Part shown: positions 1-8,326 of the stretch, in pieces
Position numbering within the stretch: position 1 is the first letter of the stretch
Layout: each line of letters starts with the position of its first letter
NCBI GenBank assembly: GCA_017381835.1
Contig: JAFOBK010000061.1
Location: 1 to 48,504, forward strand
DNA from: Oscillospiraceae bacterium
GTDB taxonomy: Bacteria > Bacillota_A > Clostridia > Oscillospirales > Oscillospiraceae
Reading direction: 5' to 3'
Length of the DNA: 48,504 bases
Notes under the pieces: model-generated
Told to the model about the DNA's origin: nothing
The model's input: the letters and a program-made list of their open reading frames with translations, nothing else
The model's database searches: none
Made by a program: the position numbers and the translations under genes

Positions 1-336
1 CACAAGCATTTGTACTGCGGCTTTTTCTTTTTCCGGGTCATAACCCGTATTGCACAGAAACGGGCGATAGCCATGTTGGAGCGCCATTGTATCTATATGG
101 GCAGCCAATTCTGTAAAGTAGGGATTGCGAATGGACGGAACAATCAGGCCAATGGTTTTTGCTGACTTGCGAAACAGGGTTCTGGCTACCTCATTGGGGA
201 CAAAGCCAGTTTCTTCAATCACCCGCAGGACACGCTCTCTTTTTTCCGGATCTACTTTTGCCGTGCCGTTCATAACACGGGACACCGTCGCTGCAGAAAC
301 CCCTGCCAATTCGGCTACTTCTCGAATACTTATCAT
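1..336 (-). CDS. LacI-family transcriptional regulator, N-terminal part (cut by window edge)
   Basis: The reverse strand read from an ATG at 336 gives 112 residues with no stop before the left edge. It begins MISIREVAELAGVSAATVS, a LacI/GalR-type helix-turn-helix (residues 1-25), followed by the hinge-helix pattern VARTL near residues 50-54 and the start of a sugar-binding core (KTIGLIVPSIRNPYFTELA). A GAGGGG ribosome binding site lies 8 bases upstream. The gene follows galM in the same direction after about 200 bases, so it probably encodes the regulator of the upstream mgl-gal operon; this rests on position only. The effector-binding domain is mostly outside the window. Confidence 0.9.
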   Translation of the reverse strand, partial: MISIREVAELAGVSAATVSRVMNGTAKVDPEKRERVLRVIEETGFVPNEVARTLFRKSAKTIGLIVPSIRNPYFTELAAHIDTMALQHGYRPFLCNTGYDPEKEKAAVQMLV

Positions 337-410
337 TTCAAATTTCCCCTCTTTCGCAGAAAAACTTGTGCCGGATCACGTCTACTCACATTGATATTCC
401 TTTTCCCATT

Positions 411-442
411 GCTATGCAGACGAGGCGATTCATCTGCATAGC
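411..442. repeat. Inverted repeat between galM and the lacI-type gene
   Basis: Two perfect 10-base arms (GCTATGCAGA at 411-420 and TCTGCATAGC at 433-442) flank a 12-base loop, about 75 bases upstream of the regulator start. A weaker AT-rich hairpin (AATAATC / GATTATT) lies at 458-475. Neither is followed by a T-run on the minus strand, so an operator or mRNA structure is as likely as a terminator. The rest of 337-544 shows nothing clear. Confidence 0.45.
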
Positions 443-544
443 CTTTAGGAGAGCAACAATAATCCGAAGATTATTTTGTTAGCATATTAGCAGGAACACT
501 TTTTATTTTCCTGTAGTCTGATGACATTACTTACCTGTCATACA

Positions 545-1564
545 TCAGGAAAATGTATACGATGTGAAGCTATGGAATGCTTCATCTTTCCGAAGAATGC
601 AGGACGGCCACTGGGGATGGTGAATGCTGTCAGGGTAATGCTGGGTTTCCAGACAGAAGGCACTGCGGGAGCTGTACTCTTTTCCGCCTTTTCCCTTTCT
701 GTCGGTCAACGCGTTGGCTGTATAAAGCTGCACACCGGGCTGATCCGTATCAGTGACCATGGTAATGCCGGTTTGATCTCCAACAGTGGTTGCCACTGGG
801 TGGCCGCTAATCACAAAATTGGAATCGTATCCGCCAAAGGGTTTGACACAGTGTTCGTCATTATCTGCATCCCGGCCGATGGCCTTAGGGGTACGGAAAT
901 CCATGGCGGTACCCTCTACCGGAATGATCTCACCTGTGGGCACACAATCTTCTGCATTGAGAGTAAACTGATCTGCTTTGATTTCCATCACATGCTGATT
1001 AACGTTCCCGTTTCCGGCACCGTTGAGATTAAAGTAGCTGTGGTTTGTAAAGTTCACAACAGTATCCTGGTCAGATTCCGCATCATAACGAATTACCAGG
1101 CTATTTCCTTCCCAACCGATGGTAACGCGGATGTTCAGATTTCCGGGATAGCCTTCTTCTCCATCAGGAGAAAAGCGCGAAAAGACAACGGTCTCTCCTT
1201 TCTGCTCACTATCCCAAACATACCCGTTAAAGCCACGCTTACCGCCATGAAGATGGTTTTCTCCGTTATTGGCATATAGAGCATAAGTCTTTCCGTTCAA
1301 CTGGAAGCTGGCACCCTTAATACGGTTGGCAACACGGCCAATTGTCGCACCCAGATAGCAATCATCGGAAACATACGCTTCCAGCGTATCATATCCCAAA
1401 ACAACATCCACTGGATTTCCGTTTTTATCGGGAACAACAACGGAGCGGATGATAACACCATAATCTAAGATTTCTGCTGTCAAACCGTTTTCTCCCTTTA
1501 GGGTCCAGCAGGATACCAGTGTGCCATCGCACAGTATTCCAAATTCTCTCTTGGAGATTGTCAT
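545..1564 (-). CDS. galM: Aldose 1-epimerase (galactose mutarotase)
   Basis: Interconverts the beta and alpha anomers of galactose so that galactokinase receives the alpha form; cytoplasmic. The ATG at 1564 (MTISKREFGI) is preferred over the longer frame from 1591 because an AAAGGG site sits in front of it; the protein is 339 residues, normal for the family. The family's catalytic positions are visible: His106 in NHLHGG (103-108), His175 in TNHSYFNL, Asp247 in YDSNF and Glu306 in CLETQH. It is the last enzyme gene of the mglBAC-galKTEM operon, 36 bases after galE. A second, diverged mutarotase is at 23054-24091. The assignment is firm; sugar preference is inferred from context. Confidence 0.95.
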   Translation of the reverse strand: MTISKREFGILCDGTLVSCWTLKGENGLTAEILDYGVIIRSVVVPDKNGNPVDVVLGYDTLEAYVSDDCYLGATIGRVANRIKGASFQLNGKTYALYANNGENHLHGGKRGFNGYVWDSEQKGETVVFSRFSPDGEEGYPGNLNIRVTIGWEGNSLVIRYDAESDQDTVVNFTNHSYFNLNGAGNGNVNQHVMEIKADQFTLNAEDCVPTGEIIPVEGTAMDFRTPKAIGRDADNDEHCVKPFGGYDSNFVISGHPVATTVGDQTGITMVTDTDQPGVQLYTANALTDRKGKGGKEYSSRSAFCLETQHYPDSIHHPQWPSCILRKDEAFHSFTSYTFS

Positions 1565-1600
1565 ATACGAATCACCCTTTTTCAGTTGCACTTAGGCAAA

Positions 1601-2608
1601 TCAATTTCCGCTTGCGTTCTTTGCAAAATTCCAGGCACTGCGGCACATATCCTCTACAGTGTGGGTAGCTTCCCAACCCAATAGTGTCTTGGCCTTTTCT
1701 GCATCTGCCCAGAAAGCAGGCAGGTCACCATCACGGCGGGGACCAAACACATAGGGAAGATCCATCTCGTTGGCAGTCTTAAAGGCATTGACCAGTTCCA
1801 GCACAGAAATACCGTTGCCGGTACCCAGGTTGATGGCTTCTACTCCTTCTTTATCATTAGCAAATTCCAGTGCCTTCAGATGGCCAACTGCCAGATCTAC
1901 CACATGCAGGTAGTCTCTCTGACAAGTGCCGTCGGGAGTAGGATAATCATTGCCGAAAATGGTCAGTTTTTCCAGCTGACCTGCTGCAACGCGGCCAATA
2001 TAGGGCATCAGGTTGTTAGGAATGCCGTTGGGATCGTCACCCAGGAGACCGGACTCATGGGAACCGATGGGATTGAAATAACGCAGCAGAATCGCACAGA
2101 AGTCAGGATGTGCGGTCACATAGTCTGTCAGCACCCGCTCGATCATGACCTTAGTCCAGCCGTAGGGACTGGAGGACTGGATGGCAGGCATCTCTTCCTT
2201 ATAAGGATGGGGATTGTTGGGGCCGTAAACGGTGGCAGAAGAAGAGAAGATAAACTTCTTGCAGTCAAACTCTTCCATCACTTCCAGCAGAGAGAATGTG
2301 CTGTCCAGATTATTGCGGTAGTACTGCAGCGGTTTCTTTACACTCTCGCCTACTGCCTTGAAAGCTGCAAAGTGGATGATGGCATCGATTTTATGAGCAG
2401 AAAATACGGTGCGCAGCGCATCCTTACTCTTGCAATCCAGCTTATAAAATGCAGGACGCTTGCCGGTGATGGTCTCAATGCGGTCAACAACATCTGCTTT
2501 TGCATTGGAAAGGTCATCCACGATAATGGGCATATGGCCTGCCTTAATCAGTTCTACTACAGTATGGCTGCCGATATATCCGGCGCCGCCGGCAACTAAA
2601 ACATTCAT
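1601..2608 (-). CDS. galE: UDP-glucose 4-epimerase
   Basis: Interconverts UDP-galactose and UDP-glucose with bound NAD, closing the Leloir pathway. The 335-residue protein has the full short-chain dehydrogenase signature: the NAD-binding loop GGAGYIGSH (7-15), the catalytic Ser in FSSSATVYG (121-129) and YGWTK (149-153), where Tyr149 and Lys153 are catalytic. An AGGAGG site precedes the ATG at 2608. It starts 2 bases after the galT stop, so the two are almost certainly co-translated. It could also supply UDP-galactose for the glycan cluster at 14.8-21.5 kb; that link is only inference. Confidence 0.97.
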   Translation of the reverse strand: MNVLVAGGAGYIGSHTVVELIKAGHMPIIVDDLSNAKADVVDRIETITGKRPAFYKLDCKSKDALRTVFSAHKIDAIIHFAAFKAVGESVKKPLQYYRNNLDSTFSLLEVMEEFDCKKFIFSSSATVYGPNNPHPYKEEMPAIQSSSPYGWTKVMIERVLTDYVTAHPDFCAILLRYFNPIGSHESGLLGDDPNGIPNNLMPYIGRVAAGQLEKLTIFGNDYPTPDGTCQRDYLHVVDLAVGHLKALEFANDKEGVEAINLGTGNGISVLELVNAFKTANEMDLPYVFGPRRDGDLPAFWADAEKAKTLLGWEATHTVEDMCRSAWNFAKNASGN

Positions 2609-2610
2609 GA

Positions 2611-4110
2611 TTATACCTCCTGGTTTACATGATCTACAAAGCGCAGGAATGCTGCTCTGCCTTCACAGGTATTCTTATAGACACCTGCATCCTCCAAAAC
2701 CGCAGCAAACACCTTACCGGTCTCCTGCAGGATGATATCCAAAGCATTTTCAGCAGTAAAGGTGTACTTCTCCTTCAGTTCGGCGAGCCACTGGGCATGC
2801 TTGCTCAGCGCTTCATCAGCAGAGATATCCTTGCCGGAAGCTGCAGCTTCCGCCAGATCAGCCAGTTCTTTCTTCAGGCGGCTGGGCAGAACTGCAAGAC
2901 CCATGACCTCAATGAGGCCGATGTTTTCCTTCTTGATGTGGTGCTTATCTGCATGGGGATGGAACACACCCATAGGATGCTCCTCCGTGGTGATATTGCA
3001 GCGCAGCACCAAATCCAGCTCGTAGTCCTCACCTCTGCGGCGGGCAATGGGGGTAATGGTGTTATGAGGCTGACCGTCAGAGAATGCGATAACGCTGACG
3101 CTTTCATCGGTATAGCCACGCCAAGCCAGCAGAATCTTATCTGCCAGGTCTGCAATTCTTGCAGGATTTGCGCCCTGCAAGCGAATCACACTCATGGGCC
3201 ACTTGACAATACCAGCCTTCACATCCTCAAATCCCTTGAAGGTCAGCTGCTCCTCAACAGGAGAGGTTTCCATGGCAAAGGTATAGTGACCACCCTGGAA
3301 GTGCTCATGGCTCAGGATAGAACCGCCTACGATGGGCAGATCCGCATTGGAACCCACAAAGTAGTGGGGGAACACACGGACAAAGTCCAACAGCTTTTCA
3401 AAGGCGGACTTGTCGATCTTCATGGGAGTATGCTGGGCATTGAAAACGATGCAATGCTCATTATAGTAAACATAGGGAGAATACTGCAGGCACCAGTCAG
3501 CGCCGCAGACTTCGATGGGAACAATGCGGTGGTTTGCACGGGCAGGATGGTTCATGCGGCCTGCATAGCCTTCGTTTTCTACACAGAGCTGGCACTTGGG
3601 ATAAGCAGTCTGGGGAGCATTCTTAGCTGCAGCGATGGCCTTGGGATCCTTTTCAGGCTTAGAAAGGTTGATGGTAATATCCAGTTCACCGTATTCGGAT
3701 GCGTACTTCCAGCGCATATCCTTGGCAATGCGGTAGCGGCGGATGTAGTCAGTATCGCAGCTGAACTTGTAGTACCAATCAGTAGCCTTAACAGGATCTT
3801 CTGCGTACTTTTCCCGGAAAGTACGGATCACTTCACGGGGCATGGGGGTCAGCGCGCCCATAATACGGGTATCAAAGATATCCTTTGCAGTAATGCCGTC
3901 ATCGCAAAGGCCCTTTTCTACAGCATAGTCCAAAATGCCAGCCAAAATCTCTTCCAGATCCTCAGACTGGGGTTCGTCAGAAGGCTCATAGTCGGACTTA
4001 CCCAGCAGATCCAGCAGACGGTTTACCAGCACAATGTGATCCTCTGGTTCTGCAAGGCCATTATTCATGGCATAAGATACCAAAGCATCGATGTAGGTTT
4101 CAATCTTCAT
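2611..4110 (-). CDS. galT: Galactose-1-phosphate uridylyltransferase, type 2
   Basis: Transfers UMP from UDP-glucose to galactose 1-phosphate through a covalent uridylyl-histidine. At 499 residues it is the long, Firmicute-type GalT (type 2), clearly longer than the roughly 350-residue E. coli type. The active-site segment SHEHFQGGHYTF begins near residue 267, with the His-x-His pair of the family. A CysxxCys pair (KCQLC, 172-176) is present. The GGAGGG site precedes the ATG at 4110. It sits between galK (21-base gap) and galE (2-base gap) in the gal operon. Confidence 0.96.
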   Translation of the reverse strand: MKIETYIDALVSYAMNNGLAEPEDHIVLVNRLLDLLGKSDYEPSDEPQSEDLEEILAGILDYAVEKGLCDDGITAKDIFDTRIMGALTPMPREVIRTFREKYAEDPVKATDWYYKFSCDTDYIRRYRIAKDMRWKYASEYGELDITINLSKPEKDPKAIAAAKNAPQTAYPKCQLCVENEGYAGRMNHPARANHRIVPIEVCGADWCLQYSPYVYYNEHCIVFNAQHTPMKIDKSAFEKLLDFVRVFPHYFVGSNADLPIVGGSILSHEHFQGGHYTFAMETSPVEEQLTFKGFEDVKAGIVKWPMSVIRLQGANPARIADLADKILLAWRGYTDESVSVIAFSDGQPHNTITPIARRRGEDYELDLVLRCNITTEEHPMGVFHPHADKHHIKKENIGLIEVMGLAVLPSRLKKELADLAEAAASGKDISADEALSKHAQWLAELKEKYTFTAENALDIILQETGKVFAAVLEDAGVYKNTCEGRAAFLRFVDHVNQEV

Positions 4111-4131
4111 AATATTCCCTCCAATGTACGC

Positions 4132-5349
4132 TTACTCAGCAGGAACAGCCGGCACGCCGCCCTGAGGACGAATGCTCAGCACGTGGCAGGCACCTTCACC
4201 CAGCACACCGTCAATACCTGCACGGAAGTCTTCCAGGATCTCAAACGGAACAAATGCCTGGACAGTACCGGCAAAGCCGCCACCGTGGACACGGTAGGCA
4301 CCCTTACCCTGCAGGTAATGCTCACACATTGCCAGCGCCAGAGCCACATCCTGGTGCTCCTTATAGCCGGCAGGAATAACGTTCTGCAAGTACATATAGG
4401 AGGAATAGCCGCTTTCCTTGATGAGCTTCAGGAAGGTATCAAAATCACCCTGCTCCAGAGCTGCCACCTGCTTGGGCACACGAGCATTCTCCTGGTAGAA
4501 GTGGACAGCACGCAGCACCGCACGGTCACCGCACTTCTGACGCAGCTGGGGGATCGCAGCAAAGAACTCCTTTTCGTCGATCTGGGTCAGCACTTCCTTG
4601 CCAAAACAGGCGCAAACCGCCTTGATTTCGCCAGGGATCGCCGCATACTCATCTGTCAGATCCGCGTGGTCTGCGCCGGAGTCGATGATACACAGGGCAT
4701 GTCCGCAAGCAGCAAAATCAAACGCAACAGGCTTGATCACAGGGTGATCCTTGTCGAAAAAGTCAATGGTCACCAGATTTCCAACAGCAGAAGCTGTCTG
4801 ATCCATCAGGCCGCAGGGCTTGCCAAAGAACACATTCTCCGCGTACTGACCAATCTGCGCAACCTCCGCCTGAGAAACCTTTGCTTCAAAGAACAGATGG
4901 TTGATGATGGTGCCAATCAGCACCTCATAGGCGGCAGAAGAGGAAAGGCCGCTGCCGGGAAGAACCGTAGATTCACAGTAAGCATCAAAACCCTTTACTT
5001 CACAGCCAAGCTGGGCAAAGCGGGCAGCCACACCGCGAATAAGGGCAGGTGTGGAGTTGATTTCGTCTTCCTTGGGGGTCAGTTCCTTTACATTGATCTC
5101 GCAGCGGGGGTAACCCTTGGAGAGGATGCGGATCAAATCGGTGCCGTTTTCACGGACAGCCGCCACTGTATCCAGGTTCACCGCAGCCGCCAGAACGCGG
5201 CCGCGCTGATGGTCGGTGTGGTTGCCGCCAATTTCTGTGCGGCCGGGAGCAGAAAAATACTGAGTAGGTTCGCCGCCAAAAGCAGCAGCAAAGCCTGCGT
5301 TCAAGGCTTCCTTGGCGCTGGGTTCCAGATATAAAACAGGTACAGCCAT
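4132..5349 (-). CDS. galK: Galactokinase
   Basis: Phosphorylates alpha-D-galactose with ATP to galactose 1-phosphate. The 405-residue GHMP kinase shows the galactokinase signature GRTEIGGNHTDHQRG (36-50), the ATP-binding motif PGSGLSSSAA (131-140) and the C-terminal GHMP motif HGGGFAGT. GGAGGAAG precedes the ATG at 5349. The sugar-signature loop reads GGNHTDH rather than the more common GEHTDY, a variant common in clostridial galactokinases as far as I recall. It is the first Leloir gene after the transporter half of the operon and is separated from it by a strong stem-loop at 5390-5413. Confidence 0.96.
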   Translation of the reverse strand: MAVPVLYLEPSAKEALNAGFAAAFGGEPTQYFSAPGRTEIGGNHTDHQRGRVLAAAVNLDTVAAVRENGTDLIRILSKGYPRCEINVKELTPKEDEINSTPALIRGVAARFAQLGCEVKGFDAYCESTVLPGSGLSSSAAYEVLIGTIINHLFFEAKVSQAEVAQIGQYAENVFFGKPCGLMDQTASAVGNLVTIDFFDKDHPVIKPVAFDFAACGHALCIIDSGADHADLTDEYAAIPGEIKAVCACFGKEVLTQIDEKEFFAAIPQLRQKCGDRAVLRAVHFYQENARVPKQVAALEQGDFDTFLKLIKESGYSSYMYLQNVIPAGYKEHQDVALALAMCEHYLQGKGAYRVHGGGFAGTVQAFVPFEILEDFRAGIDGVLGEGACHVLSIRPQGGVPAVPAE

Positions 5350-5389
5350 TGTTGACTTCCTCCGAATTTTTAATGTAATAAATCAGCAA

Positions 5390-5413
5390 AGGGGCGCACA
5401 ATCGTGCGCCCCT
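5390..5413 (-). terminator. Intra-operon stem-loop before galK (attenuator candidate)
   Basis: Perfect 10-base arms (AGGGGCGCAC / GTGCGCCCCT) with a 4-base loop lie between the small membrane gene and galK. On the minus strand the stem is followed only by TTTGCTGATTTATT, a weak T-run, so partial termination or a 3'-end-stabilising structure is more likely than a full stop. It could lower gal enzyme expression relative to the transporter. Confidence 0.6.
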
Positions 5414-5421
5414 GCCATTTT

Positions 5422-5631
5422 TTAGAATATGCCCATGGCATCCAGAGCGATTGCGATGAATGTAAGAACCAAACCTCCAATGCCGCAAGCAATGATAATA
5501 TCCAATTGCTTCACGGTCAGAGGAACCTTATCGTACCAGCTTTCCTTGGTCTGTTGCCATAAGGACTTTGCAGATTGCTCCTCGATGGGAACAGCCTTTT
5601 CTTCTGTGGTCTCTAAGTTCTTCTCTTCCAT
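5422..5631 (-). CDS. Small single-span membrane protein of the galactose operon, unknown function
   Basis: A 69-residue protein that I do not recognise by name. Residues 1-35 are charged and hydrophilic; residues 44-66 form one hydrophobic segment (IIIACGIGGLVLTFIAIAL), so it should be a tail-type membrane protein with a cytoplasmic N-terminus. Its ATG overlaps the mglC stop codon by one base (TAATG), which indicates translational coupling and argues strongly that it is real. The close link with MglC suggests an accessory subunit or stability factor of the MglBAC transporter; this is inference. A perfect stem-loop follows it. Confidence 0.8.
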   Translation of the reverse strand: MEEKNLETTEEKAVPIEEQSAKSLWQQTKESWYDKVPLTVKQLDIIIACGIGGLVLTFIAIALDAMGIF

Positions 5632-6644
5632 TACTTCTTAGCAACGTACTTACGGATGTCCATTGCAACAGCGGTAATGACAACCAGACCCTGAACGATG
5701 TAGTTGTAGTTGGGGTCAACACCCAGGAACTGCAGAACGATCTTCAGCAGCTCGAAGACCAGAACGCCAACCAGGATGCCGGGAACGGTACCGATACCGC
5801 CGGTGGTGGAAACGCCGCCGATGGTACAACCTGCGATAGCTTCCAGCTCGTAGGAAACACCCATGGATGCGGAAGCACCGCCGGACTTACCGGTCATCAG
5901 GAAGCCTGCAAATGCGTACATAACGCCGGCCAGAGCGTAGATGGTGGTCAGCTTCTTGCGAACGTTGACACCGGAAACCTCAGCAGCATTCTCGTTGCCG
6001 CCGATTGCGTACATGTACTTACCGTGGGTGGTCTTGTTGTACAGGAACCAGAACAGCAGGCCGAAGATAACAGCGAACAGGATGTAGCCGGAGAAGCCCT
6101 TGAAGTTGCCGATGGCCAGAACCTTCCAGTTGAAGAAGTTCTTGAAGCTGTCGGTGAAGCCGCCGATGGGCTGTGCGCCGGTGTAGATCAGGTTAAAACC
6201 GTAAACGATGGTCTGGATACCCAGAGTTGCGATAAAGGGGGGAACCTTCAGGTAAGCGATGATAGAACCGGTAACGATACCGATCAGAGCGCCGATGACC
6301 AGGACGATCAGCAGAACGACCCACATGTTCATTTCGGGCATCCAGCTGAACAGACGGCCGGCGTAGTCCATTCTCTGAACCATGACACCGGTGAGGGTTG
6401 CGGCCAGTGCAGCCTGACGGCCAGCAGACAGGTCAGTACCCTTGGTGATCAGACAGCCGGAAACACCCAGCGCGATCAGGAAACGAATGGTGGTGTTACC
6501 CAGCAGAACGTTCATGTTCTCAAAGGAGAAGAAACGATCAATGGTAAAGCCGACGATGATACTGACGATCGCCATCATGACGACGATGGGATTGCCCTTT
6601 ACAAAGCCCCATACTACCTGGGGGATACTCTTTTTAGTTTTCAT
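5631..6644 (-). CDS. mglC: Galactose/methyl-galactoside ABC transporter permease
   Basis: Membrane channel subunit of the MglBAC sugar importer (branched RbsC/MglC family). The start chosen is the ATG at 6644 (MKTKKSIPQVV), preceded by AGGAGG at 6655-6660; a longer frame to 6752 runs into mglA and is rejected. The 337-residue protein has about eight to ten hydrophobic segments and the family motif GGNENAAEVSGVNV, which contacts the ATPase. It starts 19 bases after mglA and is coupled to the small membrane gene downstream. Confidence 0.93.
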   Translation of the reverse strand: MKTKKSIPQVVWGFVKGNPIVVMMAIVSIIVGFTIDRFFSFENMNVLLGNTTIRFLIALGVSGCLITKGTDLSAGRQAALAATLTGVMVQRMDYAGRLFSWMPEMNMWVVLLIVLVIGALIGIVTGSIIAYLKVPPFIATLGIQTIVYGFNLIYTGAQPIGGFTDSFKNFFNWKVLAIGNFKGFSGYILFAVIFGLLFWFLYNKTTHGKYMYAIGGNENAAEVSGVNVRKKLTTIYALAGVMYAFAGFLMTGKSGGASASMGVSYELEAIAGCTIGGVSTTGGIGTVPGILVGVLVFELLKIVLQFLGVDPNYNYIVQGLVVITAVAMDIRKYVAKK

Positions 6645-6663
6645 TTCTACCGTTCCTCCTAGC

Positions 6664-8181
6664 TTAAACAGTTTCAAACTGGGTTGCCAGTTCCATAATA
6701 TTTTCCTGAGTGGCATCCTTGCCATCAATAAAGCCGGTGACGCGGCCGTCACACATGACCATAACCCGGTCGGACATACCGATCAGCTCAGCCATTTCGG
6801 AAGAGATCATAATGATGCTCTTGCCGGAGCGGGCCAGCTCCTCAATGATGCAGTAGATTTCGTACTTGGCACCAACATCGATACCACGGGTGGGCTCATC
6901 CAGAATCAGCACATCGGGGTTGTTTGCCAGCCAGCGGCCGATCAGAACCTTCTGCTGGTTACCGCCGGACAGGCTCTTGATCTGGGTCTTGCTGGAGGGT
7001 GTTTTGGTGTTCATCTTCTTGATGTTATCCTGCACCAGCGCTTCGATCTTCTTGTCGTTGAGGATGAAGCCATAGTCCAGATACTGCTTCAGAGAAGCCA
7101 CGGAGATGTTGTCCGCAATGCTCAGAACGCCCATAATACCGGTAGCACGGCGGTCTTCGGTCAGCATTGCAATGCCCTGGTCGATAGCGTCTTTGGGACG
7201 GTTGATAACAAGTTCCTTACCCTGGTAACGGATGGTACCGGTGGTATGGCTGCGGATACCGAAGAGGCCTTCCATCAGCTCAGTACGCTGTGCGCCAACC
7301 AGACCGCCAACGCCCAGGATCTCGCCCTTGCGCAGGCTGAAGGATACATTACGGAAGGATCTGGGGTTAATGGAGGTGAAGTTCTCCACTTCGAAGACCA
7401 CTTCACCGGGCACATTGTGACGCTCGGGGAACAGGTTAGTCAGGTCACGGCCGACCATCTTGGAGATGATGAAGTCGGTAGTCAGAGTCTTTGCATCCCA
7501 GGTACCGATGTACTGGCCGTCACGCATGACGGTAACTTCATCGGAAATACGCAGGATCTCGTCCATCTTATGGGAGATGTAGACAATTGCGACACCATCC
7601 GCCTTCAGGTCTTCAATGATACGGAACAGCGCTTCGACTTCGTTTGCAGTCAGAGAAGAGGTCGGCTCGTCCAGAATCAGAACCTTACAGTTTGCGGAAA
7701 CTGCCTTTGCGATTTCAACAGACTGCATCTGAGAAACGCTCAGCTCACCCAGCATCTGCTTGGGGTTGAAGTTCATACGGACCTTCTCCAACAGCGCTGC
7801 GGTATCGGCATACATCTTTTCGTGGTCAACCACGGGAATGATGCCCAGGAATTTCTTCATGGGGTAGCGGCCCAGGAAAATATTCTCACCAACGGTACGG
7901 GCGGGGATCGGCTGCAGTTCCTGGTGAACCATTGCGATACCCATCTTTAGAGCTTCCAGAGGATCCTTAATACTGACCTTCTGGCCCTCGTAGATGATTT
8001 CGCCCTCATCCATAGAATAAATGCCGAACATACACTTCATCAGTGTGGATTTGCCGGCGCCGTTCTCACCCATCAGCGCATGGACTGTGCCGGGACGCAG
8101 ACACAGCTGCGCATGGTCCAGTGCTTTAACGCCGGGGAAGGACTTGCAAACACCGCGCATTTCCAAGCGGTACTCCTGCAT
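6664..8181 (-). CDS. mglA: Galactose/methyl-galactoside ABC transporter ATP-binding protein
   Basis: Energises sugar import; a tandem two-ATPase protein of 505 residues, as usual for the RbsA/MglA family. The first domain has Walker A GENGAGKST (38-46), a non-standard signature LSVSQMQ and Walker B VLILDEPTSS. In the second domain the Walker A loop is degenerate (GGLVGAQRTEL) while signature LSGGNQQK and Walker B ILDEPTRGIDVGAK are canonical, the normal asymmetry of this family. An AGGAGG site precedes the ATG at 8181. It follows mglB after about 145 bases that contain a stem-loop. Confidence 0.95.
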   Translation of the reverse strand: MQEYRLEMRGVCKSFPGVKALDHAQLCLRPGTVHALMGENGAGKSTLMKCMFGIYSMDEGEIIYEGQKVSIKDPLEALKMGIAMVHQELQPIPARTVGENIFLGRYPMKKFLGIIPVVDHEKMYADTAALLEKVRMNFNPKQMLGELSVSQMQSVEIAKAVSANCKVLILDEPTSSLTANEVEALFRIIEDLKADGVAIVYISHKMDEILRISDEVTVMRDGQYIGTWDAKTLTTDFIISKMVGRDLTNLFPERHNVPGEVVFEVENFTSINPRSFRNVSFSLRKGEILGVGGLVGAQRTELMEGLFGIRSHTTGTIRYQGKELVINRPKDAIDQGIAMLTEDRRATGIMGVLSIADNISVASLKQYLDYGFILNDKKIEALVQDNIKKMNTKTPSSKTQIKSLSGGNQQKVLIGRWLANNPDVLILDEPTRGIDVGAKYEIYCIIEELARSGKSIIMISSEMAELIGMSDRVMVMCDGRVTGFIDGKDATQENIMELATQFETV

Positions 8182-8282
8182 AAAGCAGACCTCCTATCTG
8201 CAAATATATTTCAAGACAGTTGCCTTGGTTTCAGGGAAAGGCAGTTCTCTACCCTTCCCTCAGACCAGGGAATTTTCCAAAG

Positions 8283-8306
8283 GGGTGGGCTGCAAGCAGC
8301 CCACCC
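8283..8306 (-). terminator. Stem-loop between mglB and mglA (expression-ratio element)
   Basis: Perfect 10-base arms (GGGTGGGCTG / CAGCCCACCC) with a 4-base loop lie 20 bases after the mglB stop. On the minus strand only CTTTGGAAAATTCC follows, without a clean T-run. Such structures after binding-protein genes usually protect the upstream mRNA or terminate part of the transcripts, giving excess binding protein. The rest of 8182-8326 holds only the mglA ribosome binding site. Confidence 0.65.
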
Positions 8307-8326
8307 TCAGCGGTTAGATCAAGATA

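Noticed and set aside
2629..5334. 901-codon open frame on the plus strand opposite galT and galK
   Set aside because: Shadow of strongly biased codons in the real genes; no ribosome binding site, no recognisable domain, and the opposite strand encodes complete GalT and GalK.
6442..7950. 502-codon plus-strand frame opposite mglA/mglC
   Set aside because: Antisense shadow; both minus-strand genes are complete and well recognised.
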